From contig JAQISU010001235.1 of the NCBI GenBank assembly GCA_029339505.1, positions 32,773,315 to 32,837,314 on the forward strand: a stretch of 64,000 nt of DNA, in the 5' to 3' direction. Under the pieces are notes generated by a model. That model did not search any database, was not told the DNA's origin, and worked only from the letters and a program-made list of their open reading frames with translations. Positions within the stretch are counted from its first letter, which is position 1; each line of letters opens with the position of its first letter. This stretch comes from Unio delphinus. Lineage: Eukaryota > Mollusca > Bivalvia > Unionida > Unionidae. The translations under genes were made by a program, and so were the position numbers. Of this stretch, positions 1 to 10,309 are shown piece after piece.

Positions 1-1290
1 CAAAACCAAAGCGTTAAAATAATGGATAAATTAATTGCAATTCAAAACACTAATAAAATAGATGAATTTAGCCGTTAATAGCTGATAGTAAATTTCATCA
101 CGAAATCGAGTGTTCATTAACATCGGACTGCTTGAGAAATTCACAATGACCTTGTTTGACGACTGGGGTTTTTCCCTTCTGCATGCGTCACGACTTTACT
201 TTGCACTTTTTGGTTGAACGTGGGACTTCCACAATGACTTCTGGCTTCTTTCCCTCCTTTCCTTGACTCCTCTTCCCTCCTTTTCTTGACTTCTTGCTAA
301 TTCTCACTCTTTCCAAACAAACTATTTTCTTTGTGTTTTTGGCGTCTTACAATCGTTCCACATTCAGTTTAACCTGGAACCACAATTTTAACGAACGTCG
401 TTCTTGCAATGAACGGTCGGAGTCCTGGTAACGGTTCTTTCTTGCAGAGAAATTTTTAGACTAATTCAAGCTCATAAGCTCAGAGGATATATTTCCCCGA
501 TTCTAGGGTTTGACACCCCCCCCTCCCTCTACATTTGACCAATCGGAATAAATGATATTCCTACGGACATTCTGAAAAACCGTCTATCAAGATGCCAAAA
601 ATGCCACTTGGGGTCGAAATATCACCCTATCATTTGTTTCAAATCACTTTGACAGCTATACATGAGAAATACACTTAGTTCGGTTCTACTATAAATATTC
701 TAACAGCGTGACCCAGTTAAGTAAACATTTTCCTTCATCCAAACTCTACTCCAAGACAGTTAATTATCGGCTAGACTAAGAATTAATTAATGAATTTCAC
801 TGACAAAAAATTTGGCACTTGACAAACCCCATAAATTGAAAACCATCATGGGGTCTGTTTGCTTTTGAATCCACACAAATAGATTGGTTATTTAAGATTT
901 GAGCATTTATAATATTGTAGATTTGTTCATTCTTCTATGAAAAAAGGGATTGCAGCATAATTTTGGATTCTATCTTAAGAAAAAATTGTCTGTTTATGTC
1001 CTAAAACTTGACGAATCTCAGCATCTTATGGAATACTGCATAATTTTGTTAAACAGAAAATGTGACTTGTGTATGAAACCTGGATAGTTGCATAAATGTG
1101 GTCCAGTACTAAATGGTTGTGGTGCCATGAACATGCAGATATAAATCAAAAGGATCATTCGAGTTTTGAAACATTTTAAATTGATTAATTTTATTTCCTG
1201 ATTACATATATGTGTAAATGAATTAAAAAGCTATTCATTTTATCAGAACTATTAGCATAACATACCATATGTGCTCGTTTACAAGTCCAA
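1..1290. other. non-coding stretch, likely intron 1 or upstream flank of the NUDT3-like gene
   Basis: No open frame with recognisable protein similarity is seen on either strand. I looked here for the missing first coding exon of the downstream Nudix gene (in vertebrate NUDT3 it carries the N-terminal tyrosine/arginine-rich segment and the first beta strands) and did not find it. Base composition is AT-rich with short pyrimidine runs near 510-530. Confidence 0.5.
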
Positions 1291-1294
1291 CTGA

Positions 1295-1445
1295 AAACTG
1301 CAGATCAAGATCTGCCATCACAGAATGTACAGGCAGATCTGGTTCTTTGCAGATTGTTTGGAGTAATCAGTACAACAAATAACAAAGACCCTAATGTGCA
1401 GGTGCATTATGATATGCAGGTCAGGGTCTTGGGGATTTTTTGGAT
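1295..1445. repeat. partial copy of palindromic fold-back repeat (AGATCTGCC family)
   Basis: Contains the family signature: AGATCTGCCATCACA followed by a GCAGATCTG segment, then a reverse-complementary arm with a GTGCAGGTGCATTATG motif. The same motifs make up the near-complete palindrome at 4760-5010. This copy is shortened and more diverged. No open frame runs through it. Confidence 0.6.
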
Positions 1446-1811
1446 TTGAATTTGACTTATAAGCAAGTATAAATGGTATCAGTCAGTACACATTATGCAT
1501 TAATAATTCTCACTGGATTCTTGTCTGTAAAATCAATGAAAGTTTTGTCTGGAAGACTGCCATACTTTTATTCTTAAACTCGGTTGATAACATTTATTGC
1601 ATGGGAGCATGGTACTTCCAGTTTAGTTAGAAACTCAAACAATGTACATTTATTTCTCAGTAATGCAAGCAAATCAGATTCCTCGTTAAAAAATACGAAA
1701 AAAACAAACCAATAAGCCATCAGTCATAATTGTGACATTTTGATAATTACTGTGATAATTAGTTTGTATTGTTGAAAATATTTAGTTGTTTATTCTGTTT
1801 GTTTTTGTTGG

Positions 1812-2038
1812 TTTAACGCCATTTTATATATAGGCTATACATGGCGGCCAGTATTAATGGTGGAGGAAGAACCCAGAAAACCCCTGGAAAGACCCACTGA
1901 CCCACGAGAAGCTGCTGGCAAGCTTTCTCACATAACTACATAAGCCGAATCTTAGACTCGAACCCACGCAGACAGAGGTGAGATGGCAGTGATCCATAAT
2001 GGACAGTGCTTTAGACCACTCGGCCACTCATGGCCCCT
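1812..2038 (-). mobile_element. tRNA-derived SINE, family B
   Basis: Read on the - strand, it begins with a tRNA-like head: A box in GTGGCCGAGTGGTCTAAAGC-like sequence near 2015-2035 and B box GGGTTCGAGTCTAAG near 1953-1967. A conserved body follows and ends in AAATGGCGTTAAAC near 1812-1825. Related copies lie at 8270, 13652, 26364 and 54041. The A-box head resembles class II (Ser/Leu-like) tRNAs. The sequence does not fold into a full tRNA, so this is a retroposon and not a tRNA gene. Confidence 0.75.
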
Positions 2039-2091
2039 TAGTTGTTTATTAAAGACACTCACCAGTTGTGAAAGAGGAAACTGCGTGTAAT

Positions 2092-2418
2092 GGTGACGAC
2101 TCTAATGACCTTTGTGATTAGAGTATCCACCTTGGACGCAGGAGGTAAAGGGTTCAATCCCTGGCTGAGTAATACAAGAGATTTATGAAAATGGTACTCG
2201 TACCTCTCTCAGTTGGAACTCAGCTTTAAGAAGTTAGTGTTAGGACTGGTTGACATGTGGTGTCAGGGTGTGACTAGATGTGACACGATGACACATGATT
2301 GCGTCATGATGCACCAGTGGTTAGACATCACTATAATCTGCCACACTGCAGACATCATAGCGATATGACTCAAATTGTTAAAGCAGTGTTAAAAATCTCA
2401 CACAAACACACACATATG
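2092..2418 (+). mobile_element. tRNA-derived SINE, family A
   Basis: A tRNA-like head carries B box GGGTTCAATCCCTGG at about 2151. The body has the family hallmarks: AGTGTTAGGACTGGTTG, then ATGATGC..CAGTG, then CACTATAATCTGCCACACTG. It ends with a TTAAAAATCTCACACAAACAC tail. Further copies are at 8668(-), 25593(-), 37120, 40093, 53126, 53455 and 59448. Confidence 0.8.
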
Positions 2419-4019
2419 GTGGTGGATTGTTAGCTTTCTTCATAAATGCCATCCCATGATAATTGTTCCTCATAACATGAGATGAATTTAATTTTTCCAT
2501 AATTCTTTGCTTATTATAATGTGTTTGTGATTTCACTATTTGCTTCACTCAAAGGTTTACAGAAATATTAATAGGGAACTAAGTAAACATCCTGATGTTA
2601 CATTAACTTTTATATCTACCAAGTGAAGGCATCCTTGCTTTTACAAAAGGTACATTTTGATGGCTACCTGTACAGATTTATAGCATGTTACCATGCATTT
2701 CTGTTCCTTTATATACTTACTGTATACATTTAGATTGGTTTTTCATTAATTTTTGGCTACAGGATCATGCAACTTTTTATGAAGGTGTACATGTCTTAGC
2801 AAGGACGGCATCCTTGCACCAAAATATGACACTTGTGACATTGTTCATTATGCAAGCATTGTTGAATTCAGGTTCATTCTGTTTGATATGGATCATGTTT
2901 TGGTGAGTTCAACATTCTTCTGTGAAAAGTCTTTATCACAAGATGTACAGTCTTATATTTTACATATTTTAATTGCTAAAGAATGGTTGACATTGTGAGT
3001 AACACTTTTGTCTTAATGTCCCAAGTTCATGATCATTGCATTTGAACAGGGTTGATAAAATGTAAAAACCTTTTATTTGCATGAATTTATTGTTTCATAA
3101 AGTTGCATGTACTTCCAGAAGTTTGCATTGTGTACTGTATAAGGTTCTGACACAGATACATATAATCATAGCTACGTAGCAACATTCTTAACCTTTTCGA
3201 AATGTCAGTTTTGGTCTAAATATGTCTTTAGTATTTACACTCATCAGCACTGTAAGGATGGTCTTCTAAGAGTGGTGAGGAGAACAATCTTAAGAAGGCA
3301 GTGTCTTGATTTTGGCTATGGTGGCCTATCATCAGAGAGTGTCCTTCACGTGAGACAGAGCTTTTAAACAAAGGGACAGTTAAAACACAATTTATTGATG
3401 CAAGTAGCATCCCATGGCTTCACACTGAGTTTGGCCATGCTTTTGAATGGCAAATGCAAGCTATATTTGACATGAGATCAACAATGTGTGCTCAAGAAAT
3501 TGTTTTGGTTACATTTATTTAAATTTAAGCTTTTTGTGTACATGTCCTATGGTCTTGTGTATATTTATTGAAGATTTAGCTCCTATTGTCATTTTTCAGA
3601 GTGTATCAATTATAGCCACTTGCAGTATAAAAGCTCTTTATGGTCTGATTTTGTGTTTTATTGCACAGAAAGATGTGTGCGTGTGCGTGTGTGTGTGCAT
3701 AATTAAAACATGCATGTAGTACATGTACATGAAACCTGTAGTTACCACTTACTAATGCCAATGGTTTCAGTGGTAGTGACATCAATAGTGTAAAGACCTG
3801 TGTTGAAGTTTGAATGTATTTTGCATCAGTTGCTCTACTCAGCTTAAACTTGAATTAAATATTACAAGTACTACCATATGTGGCTACTCCAAGATAAATG
3901 CATGTGTCCAAACTGCATAATTATTATACTATTTTGTGCCCCAGATTAGTGCTCTATACAACATATATTTACTAGTTTGATTTTTACAAGTTTCTAGTAT
4001 ACTTTTATCTTCCTTTTAG
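2419..4019. other. intronic DNA before the first visible NUDT exon
   Basis: Probable intron. It ends in a clear acceptor (pyrimidine-rich tract then AG at 4018-4019). A short GTGC/GTGT microsatellite lies near 3675-3697. The small open frames at 2685-2906 and 3486-3719 have no recognisable similarity and biased, low-complexity composition, and I do not count them as genes. Confidence 0.6.
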
Positions 4020-4175
4020 ATTCTTTTGGTAACAAGTAGTAAAAACAAGGATGGCTGGGTGGTACCAGGGGGTGGTGTTGAACCACTTGAAGAGCCCAGA
4101 ATAGCAGCGGTTCGTGAAGCCTTCGAAGAGGCAGGTGCAAGAGGACACCTGGGTAGACATCTAGGACTTTTTGAG
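4020..4175 (+). CDS. NUDT3: NUDT3-like exon with Nudix box
   Basis: 52 codons in phase 0, from ILLVTSS to LGLFE. Acceptor AG is at 4018-4019 and donor GT at 4176 (TTTGAG|GTTAGA). The Nudix signature occupies codons 18-40. The open frame reads on into the intron to 4253, but similarity to the family stops exactly at the donor. Confidence 0.92.
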
Positions 4176-7100
4176 GTTAGAAATTTTTCACCTGCATTAA
4201 CAGTAGTAAGGGATGTCACTCTTTCAGTTACAACAGCAGCATCAGCGTTTTAACAAGTTTTGGGAAAGTCTTAAACTGGGAGGGCACATGATAATATATT
4301 AGTTGTTTGACAGTTTTTTTTAAATCAAGTGCAAAAAACTCATTTGCCATTTAAAGTATTGCATCAGCTTTTTCAAATTTCAGCAAACTTATTTGTACTG
4401 CTGTGCTGTTAAACACCAACAAAAAACTCAAACCAATTAATCTGTTGATGTCATGTCTATTAACCTGCAGATGTTAAACATAGAAATGGGTTAGCATGGC
4501 CTAATGATCAAGTTTCATGCAGTTCACTGTAAGATGTAGAGGTGCTGTAGACACAACTTTTCTAGTATTATAGTGTTATAGCATCTTTCTAAAACAATAG
4601 TGTTTGGTAATTAATTTATACCTTCTTAACACACAGCTGTTTTAGCCCAAGGAAAACCAATTTATACCCTAATTAAGAAACATATTGAAAATAATTAATT
4701 TGAAAATGTTTTGAAGATACATGTACTCTATTACTATAATTGCTTATTAAGAAGGTTAAGACAGACTGCAAACAACAAAGATCCTGATCTGTCACAGCAT
4801 AATGCACCTGCAGATCAGACTGTTACGTTTTGGTTCTATTTCTTACTCCTAATAAATTGCACAGACCAAGATCTGCCATCACATAATGCAACAGCAGATC
4901 TGAATCTGTGCAGTTTATTAGGAGTTATAAATAGAACCAAAAACATAACAGCCTGATCTGCAGGTGCATTATGTGTTGGTAGATCTGAGCAGTTTGTAGT
5001 TGCAGTGGCATTCTGATTTCCAGTGCAAATGCATACACTATTGTTGATGGTTAGTTCCAAACTTTGAACCTATGGGTACATTTTCCTGCAGAGACATGTT
5101 TTTGGAATTAAAAGAAAATGTAAACAAAATCTGTTCGTATATGCTTTTGTATATAGGTGTAGGCTATTTTGAGTTTGCACATCTATATACATGACACACA
5201 AGTTTATGTTAGCTTTTCACATAAGACAGTGGAGATTTGACTTTAATTATATTGATTGCATTATATTAAATATTATTGTTCATTGTGAATCATGTTGTTA
5301 TGGCACTCAGCTCAGTAGTTAATTTAATGCTTTTGGAATTGGAAATAGACTCACTGTCAAAGTAGACTCACTGTCAAAATAGACTCAGTCAAAGTAGTTA
5401 CATTTAGTCAGGGTTTACATGAGGACTTGCTGATAGCGAAAGAGAATATTAAAATCAAATGATTTTGTTAATGGTGTTTATGTTTGTTTAAATTTACAAA
5501 TATTAATGATAGGATTTTCCACATTTTCCACAGATTGTTCTGTCCAGGTTGATCATTAATCGCAATGTTGACAAGTGTAAACAAATGTTGTGGTCATGAC
5601 ATCATTGAAAGATGTGTTCTATCAAGAATGTGGAGTTTATGACACTGGCTCAAAATACAAGGTGGGATGATACTCCATTTACTATCAGAGTTGCATAATG
5701 TACCTGCAGATCATGGTCTGTGGTGTGTTCTTGTGGTTTCAGTTGACCCTGATCTACAGGTGCATTAGGGTATGAGCAGACCAGGAGTTAATCTATATGG
5801 TTAGGTACATATTTCTGTAAATATTGGGAAGTTTCTTTACATGGGGTGGAGTCAGGTAGCAGGGGGAACAAAGAGTAGGTCAGATCGTAATCCCAATGTT
5901 TTAGCAGGCAAATATTGTAATAATACCCAACATCTATCCATCCATCTGTCATTAACTCGGTGTACTTCTAAACTGCTGGGTGGATTATCACCAAACTTGA
6001 TTGGATTTTCTTGAAGTAATAATAAATTGAAATAACATAACATCTTTTTCCTTACTTATATGCATATTTTTCTAGAATCTGGAGTAATATATGCATTTAT
6101 ATAACATCAGGAATATGGACAACACTACCATTATTTTTAGCATGATCCTTTTAAAGTAACAGTGTCAGCAATTTAGTGTTTGAGAGAAGAGTGTGCATGA
6201 TAAAATCAATAAAAACCGTCATGTTAGTAGATGATGGATGGAAAAGGTTTGATTAGATATGACATGCACTCACAAGCAATCACAAAATTAAATAATCCAG
6301 TTTAATGGTTTCCTTGTAATGAATCTTGTAATGAATTATGTTAAAAGCCATTAGACACAAGGACTGGGTCATATGTTGGGTGATTTAGTGTTTTTGTATG
6401 GTCTGCATTAGAAACTTACATGTATAAGTGTGGGCCATATCCTTTTACAAATTCAAACCAACCCTCATATAGGTTTGGACACAGCCTCACATAAAATCTA
6501 TACTGTGGCATGATATTATCTTTTCACCATTATTCTTTGTGTGTTGAAGAACATCACACACAACCATTCCAGCATGTTTGGTAAGACATACTTTTTCAGG
6601 CAATGGCATTCATTGTATGCTTCCATACATTGCTTTGTCTCATACTTGAATTAGTGTATTTATTGATTACATGTATTGATCTTATTTAAGAAATTATAGC
6701 CCTGTATTTTGTTCCTGTTTCATGCCATCACTTAAATCTTTCATGCCATCTCTAAAACCTTTCATGCATCTACTGATTCCCAATTTAGCATGACCATAAA
6801 CATTATTCAAAACAGTTCTTTTCTGTGTAAAGGATATTCCAAAGTTTCATAACATTTTATAATCACTGTTTAAACTTTTCTGTGTAAAGGATATTCCAAA
6901 GTTTCATGACATTTTATAATCACTGTTTAAAATGGACTTTTCTGTCATTTTGCCACCTTGTCTGCATACATGTATATGATTAAGAAAAGATGAAATCACA
7001 TCATGAACTTGTAAAAATTACAATGCATCCCTAATTGGGAAATTTCATTTAAAGATGGACAAACTTTTAGATTGCTTAGTTTAAGAGATATCATGTGATG

Positions 7101-10100
7101 TAGAACATTTGATCAGCCCTCATATATGTGCTAAAACTTCATGTTTGATTTTTGACAAATTTATGCTTGATATAAATATGAAATACGGTAAGAAAATAAA
7201 AATGTCATGAAAGGTAAGAGGGGATTAGCTTTTTCAAGGTGTATAGACACTCACAGTATAAATGTGCTCAGATTAATATTGCTTTAATAATGAAATATAA
7301 TATCTATCAATCAAGATTTTATAGTAACTTGAAGAAAGGTGTTAAAGGGCTTGAATTAGATAAAACTCTAATTGGATAGCTTTATTCTTGTTAGTCATTT
7401 TCATGGATTAACAGTTTGAAACTTGTATGACCCAATTTGTGTGTTTTAAATTAAAATGATACAATGGATCATGTCATATATGATGACATGCATGTAATTG
7501 ATATATATTCTTATTACATTTTGTTTCAGAATAAGGAAAAGAGGCATAGGACGATCTTGTATGCATTTACAGTTACTGAACTAACAGACGAGTGGGAAGA
7601 TGCCAAGGCTATGGGTAAGTTGATGTGATACTTTAAAAAGTACCATATAGTCTGGGTTTAGGCAGTAATAAGTAGAACATAGGTCTGGGGGTACACTTAT
7701 GTTGTGTAAATTTGCTTAAACACCTAAATCTATTATTCCTACCATGTTAATGACTTAACATAAATTTGGGAGCACATTATGCTATGTAAATTTGCTGAAA
7801 CATCTAAATCTGTTATTCCTACTGTGTTAATGACAGCAATTTGCCTAATGCTTGGTCTCTTTATTACAGTCAGAGACATGTTAAAAATAATAAACACATT
7901 GATAGCATAGAAAACAAAATTCAGTCAATAACTATAGAAATATACTGATATAATTAGTTCAAATACATACGAAAATGTTGACATCTTTGAGTAGAAAAAA
8001 ATGTTTATTGTGGATTATTTTAATATGAAATCATGCTTGTAATTTGGTTCCTAGATATTTATTCCATCCATGATGGTAATTAAGTAGATTCCTCTCCTAA
8101 CTCTACCTCCACATCAGAGGTGTAGATACATTTTGCTGCATGTTGCTCTTCAGTTTTCAGCATACAGGATTTGCGAATGACATGTTTAAATCCTACCATC
8201 GCATCAGCCTGGGGTGGTACTTTGGTATATTCTTCATTGAGGCATTTTTCTTCATTTGTGGGAACCTGGATGAACATGTTGTCTAAGGTGCTTGCCTTTA
8301 CAGACCACTGGCATCTCTTGCAGTTAGCTTCCTGTGGGTTGGTAGTTCTTCCTGGAGTTCTCCTGGATACCTCCTCCATCAAATATACTGGTGGCCCCAT
8401 ATAGCATGTCATGTGCTGAAAAATGGCATTAAACCCAGTATAACAACTGCTCCGTTTGCCTAAGTAACCTAGCATTACGCAGGGAAAAATATGTCCACAT
8501 CAAGTACATTATTAAATTACTGGCCCTGGGATAGATAGAATGAAACTTGAAGACATTTGAATTTAAGAAAACTATTTAATTTGGTTTGATTCACCATTGT
8601 ACTGCATATAAATCAGTTGGTACAGATGTCATATTTTAAACTCAGAATTGCACTAACCAATAAGTAGATGCATGTGTATGTGTGATTTGGATTCTTAACA
8701 TAACTTTAACAATTATTCAGCCATATCGTTATGCCTGCATTGTGGCAGTTCATAGTGATCATTGATGTCTAGTACTGGGGCATCATGCCATAGACATGTA
8801 GCATCATGTCCCACATTACCCAGACACCAGGCCGACCAGTCCTATCACTAACCTCTTAATGCTACAGTCCTATCACTAACCTCTTAATGCTACAGTCCTA
8901 TCACTAACCTCTTAATGCTACAGTCCTATCACTAACCTCTTAATGCTACAGTCCTATCACTAACCTCTTAATGCTAAGTGCCAAGAGAGACAGCTGTTAG
9001 TACCATTTTTAAAGATTTTGGTATGACTTTGCTGTTCTTCAAAACCGTGACATCCCATACACATTGCTGACGCTCTAGCCACTAGGCGACAAGAGCGGTC
9101 CCCATTAGTAGGTAAAAGTTAAATGCCCTAGCGGCCAGTTCTGCATTTTACTGTGTAGTTTTTTTCTTCTTTTATATAGATTGAGATTGGTGCCTGCATT
9201 GTTTGTAAATGGGTAGCAAATTTAGTCAGTCAGTATCACCCATTAAAAGGACTAGTTTTTAATAGTGAAAATCATTAAGGCAAAATTGTATACAATTTTA
9301 TTCAAGTCTGTGAATCTTTAAAAAAGGGTTAGGGTTAAGGATGTAAGTGACACTACGAATGATTTGCACTGACTGTGCAAGTACTGTACATTACAGTTGA
9401 TTGGTCTCTTAGGAAAAATCAACAGGCCTGCGAATTATGAAGTCTGTTTTTACCTGTATTTAGTTTGGTGTTGGCAGAATCAAAAAATATGCATATGGCC
9501 AAAAAACAAAAACAAAATCAGTACTTTAAAACTATTAAGTGGTTTTTTTTACATACATGTAAGTATTAGGACATGGAACAAATTATTTGTTTGTCCTCCA
9601 AGATATACAGACATTATGGGACTTAAAAACTGTTTAGACAGATACACCAACCCTCCCACTTGTATGATTTAATTTGTTTATAAATTGTTTGGCTTATACA
9701 TGATTATATGCAATATATACCAGCAGTTATTGTGGGTTTTATTATATTTCATTGACTGTCTGATATTCATTTATAATCTAGTCTGATTTTGTCAAGTTAC
9801 CAATTCCATTTGCTATTTAACAATTGTTATGACTGCATTAAAACAAGATTATTTGTCATTCAGAAAAATATACTTATCTATCTTGACTGATTAAAACTAT
9901 AAATAAGATAAAGTTCTTAATTGTAATACAGTATGTAATGTTAAAAATGCAAGTTGTACATTTATTGTCTAGATGACTTTTTTTCAGTAAGAGATTCAGT
10001 TTACTGCAGTACAAAAATGAAAAGAATTTATAATGTTGTTATGAATGTCATAAGATAAACAGTTACAACTTGTCTTTTACTATCAAAATCTGTGGGTCTT

Positions 10101-10309
10101 TCCAAGAGTGAGATCAAAGTTATGGACACTTGTAAGATTATAGCCGCTTACTGTCATCTAAAATCCTCCTATTATTCTTGTTACTTGTTTCAGGTCGGCG
10201 GCGTCAGTGGTTCTCAATTGAAGAAGCAAAGGAGTACCTGTCACAACACAAGCCCATTCAGGTCACCTATCTCGAGATGCTACAGCCAGATGTTGGACTC
10301 GTCAAATGA
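4020..10309 (+). CDS. NUDT3: diphosphoinositol polyphosphate phosphohydrolase, NUDT3/NUDT4-type Nudix hydrolase (5'-partial, three exons seen)
   Basis: This family (DIPP) removes the beta-phosphate from inositol pyrophosphates such as PP-InsP5 and also cleaves diadenosine polyphosphates; it acts mainly in the cytosol. Joined exons 4020-4175, 7530-7614 and 10194-10309 give 118 residues ending in TGA at 10307-10309. The Nudix box G-x5-E-x7-R-E-x2-E-E-x-G lies at 4071-4139, with GGGVEPLEE, the REAFEEAG helix and all the metal-binding glutamates present. The next segments match the family: LGLFE, HRT, VTELTDEWEDA, QWFSIEEA and HKPIQVTYLE. The N-terminal ~35-40 residues are absent, and exon 1 is probably upstream of the window. 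The C terminus stops soon after the Nudix fold and lacks the longer tail of vertebrate NUDT3. Seen: exons, splice sites, motif. Known: family biochemistry. Inferred: enzyme activity here. NUDT3, NUDT4, NUDT10 and NUDT11 cannot be told apart from one invertebrate copy, so the symbol denotes the orthology group. Confidence 0.9.
4760..5010. repeat. near-complete palindromic fold-back MITE (~250 bp)
   Basis: The left arm (about 4760-4880) reads as a close reverse complement of the right arm (about 4890-5010). Shared arm blocks are ACTGCAAAC, CATAATGCACCTGCAGATCA, TTTTGGTTCTATTT, ACTCCTAATAAA.TGCACAGA and AGATCTGCCATCACATAATG. The centre is a short GCAACAGCAGATCTG spacer. Transcribed, it would form a hairpin over 100 bp long. 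There is no internal open frame, so it is a non-autonomous element. Partial relatives are at 1295, 5692 and 12868. Confidence 0.8.
5346..5397. repeat. short tandem repeat, AGACTCACTGTCAAAGT unit
   Basis: Two full units and one shortened unit of a 17-18-bp motif stand head to tail within the NUDT3-like intron. Confidence 0.7.
5692..5800. repeat. partial fold-back repeat copy
   Basis: A GCATAATGTACCTGCAGATCA arm is followed about 60 bp later by CTGATCTACAGGTGCATTA, the reverse-complement arm. This is a shortened member of the family best seen at 4760-5010. Confidence 0.6.
6818..6931. repeat. 57-bp direct tandem duplication
   Basis: Two adjacent 57-bp copies, each beginning CTTTTCTGTGTAAAGG, differ by a single visible base (CATAACATT versus CATGACATT). 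This looks like a recent local duplication within the intron. Confidence 0.85.
7530..7614 (+). CDS. NUDT3: NUDT3-like middle exon
   Basis: 85 nt: acceptor TTTCAG|AAT and donor ATGG|GTAAGT. It encodes NKEKRHRT, then YAFTVTELTDEWEDAKAMG, matching the strand that follows the Nudix helix in DIPP enzymes. The exon ends one base into a glycine codon completed by the next exon. Confidence 0.92.
7684..7833. repeat. diverged ~78-bp direct duplication
   Basis: Two adjacent copies share TGTAAATTTGCT.AAAC, CTAAATCT.TTATTCCTAC and TGTTAATGAC, with scattered substitutions and a small indel. Confidence 0.7.
8270..8442 (+). mobile_element. tRNA-derived SINE, family B (head-truncated)
   Basis: Keeps GTGCTTGCCTTTACAGACCA, GTTAGCTTCCTGTGGGTTGG, the GTTCTTCC/CCTCCATCAAATATACTGG body and the AAAATGGCATTAAAC end shared with the copies at 13652, 26364 and (reverse) 1812 and 54041. 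The B-box region is degraded. Confidence 0.65.
8668..9103 (-). mobile_element. tRNA-derived SINE, family A, with internal 28-bp expansion
   Basis: A family A SINE in reverse orientation. The 3' tail side (GTGTGATTTGGATT) is at the left and the tRNA-like head (GCCACTAGGCGACAAGAGCGGTCC on + strand) at the right. The B box is degraded. The block around the family's AGAGGTTAGTG..AGGACTG motif is tandemly expanded five-fold (8837-8976), so this copy is about 110 bp longer than its relatives. Confidence 0.75.
8837..8976. repeat. 28-bp x 5 minisatellite inside a SINE
   Basis: Five identical head-to-tail units of 28 bp (CAGTCCTATCACTAACCTCT..). Other family A SINEs carry the corresponding sequence once. 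Perfect identity of all five units indicates a recent expansion. Confidence 0.95.
10194..10309 (+). CDS. NUDT3: NUDT3-like terminal coding exon
   Basis: Acceptor TTTCAG|GT. The first two bases finish a glycine codon; RRRQWFSIEEAKEYL, HKPIQVTYLEML and a short tail ending GLVK follow, then TGA. The QWF..EEA and HKP.Q..Y.E pattern is typical of the DIPP C-terminal helix. Confidence 0.92.

Larger units (their letters stand above)
4176..7529 (+). other. NUDT3-like intron (3354 bp)
   Basis: GT-AG intron between two phase-0 boundaries. Besides the fold-back repeats and short direct duplications listed separately, the sequence is AT-rich with no recognisable coding potential on either strand. Confidence 0.85.
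7615..10193 (+). other. NUDT3-like intron (2579 bp)
   Basis: GT-AG phase-1 intron. It carries a direct duplication (about 7684-7833), a truncated family B SINE (8270-8442) and a family A SINE on the - strand (8668-9103). The remainder is AT-rich. The small ORF at 8080-8475 on the - strand runs antisense through the SINE and is not a gene. Confidence 0.85.

Noticed and set aside
4016..4219. - strand frame opposite the Nudix exon
   Set aside because: Shadow of the coding exon; the + strand matches the DIPP family and has proper splice sites.
8080..8475. 131-codon - strand frame as a gene
   Set aside because: Antisense through a family B SINE inside the NUDT3-like intron; no domain recognised.
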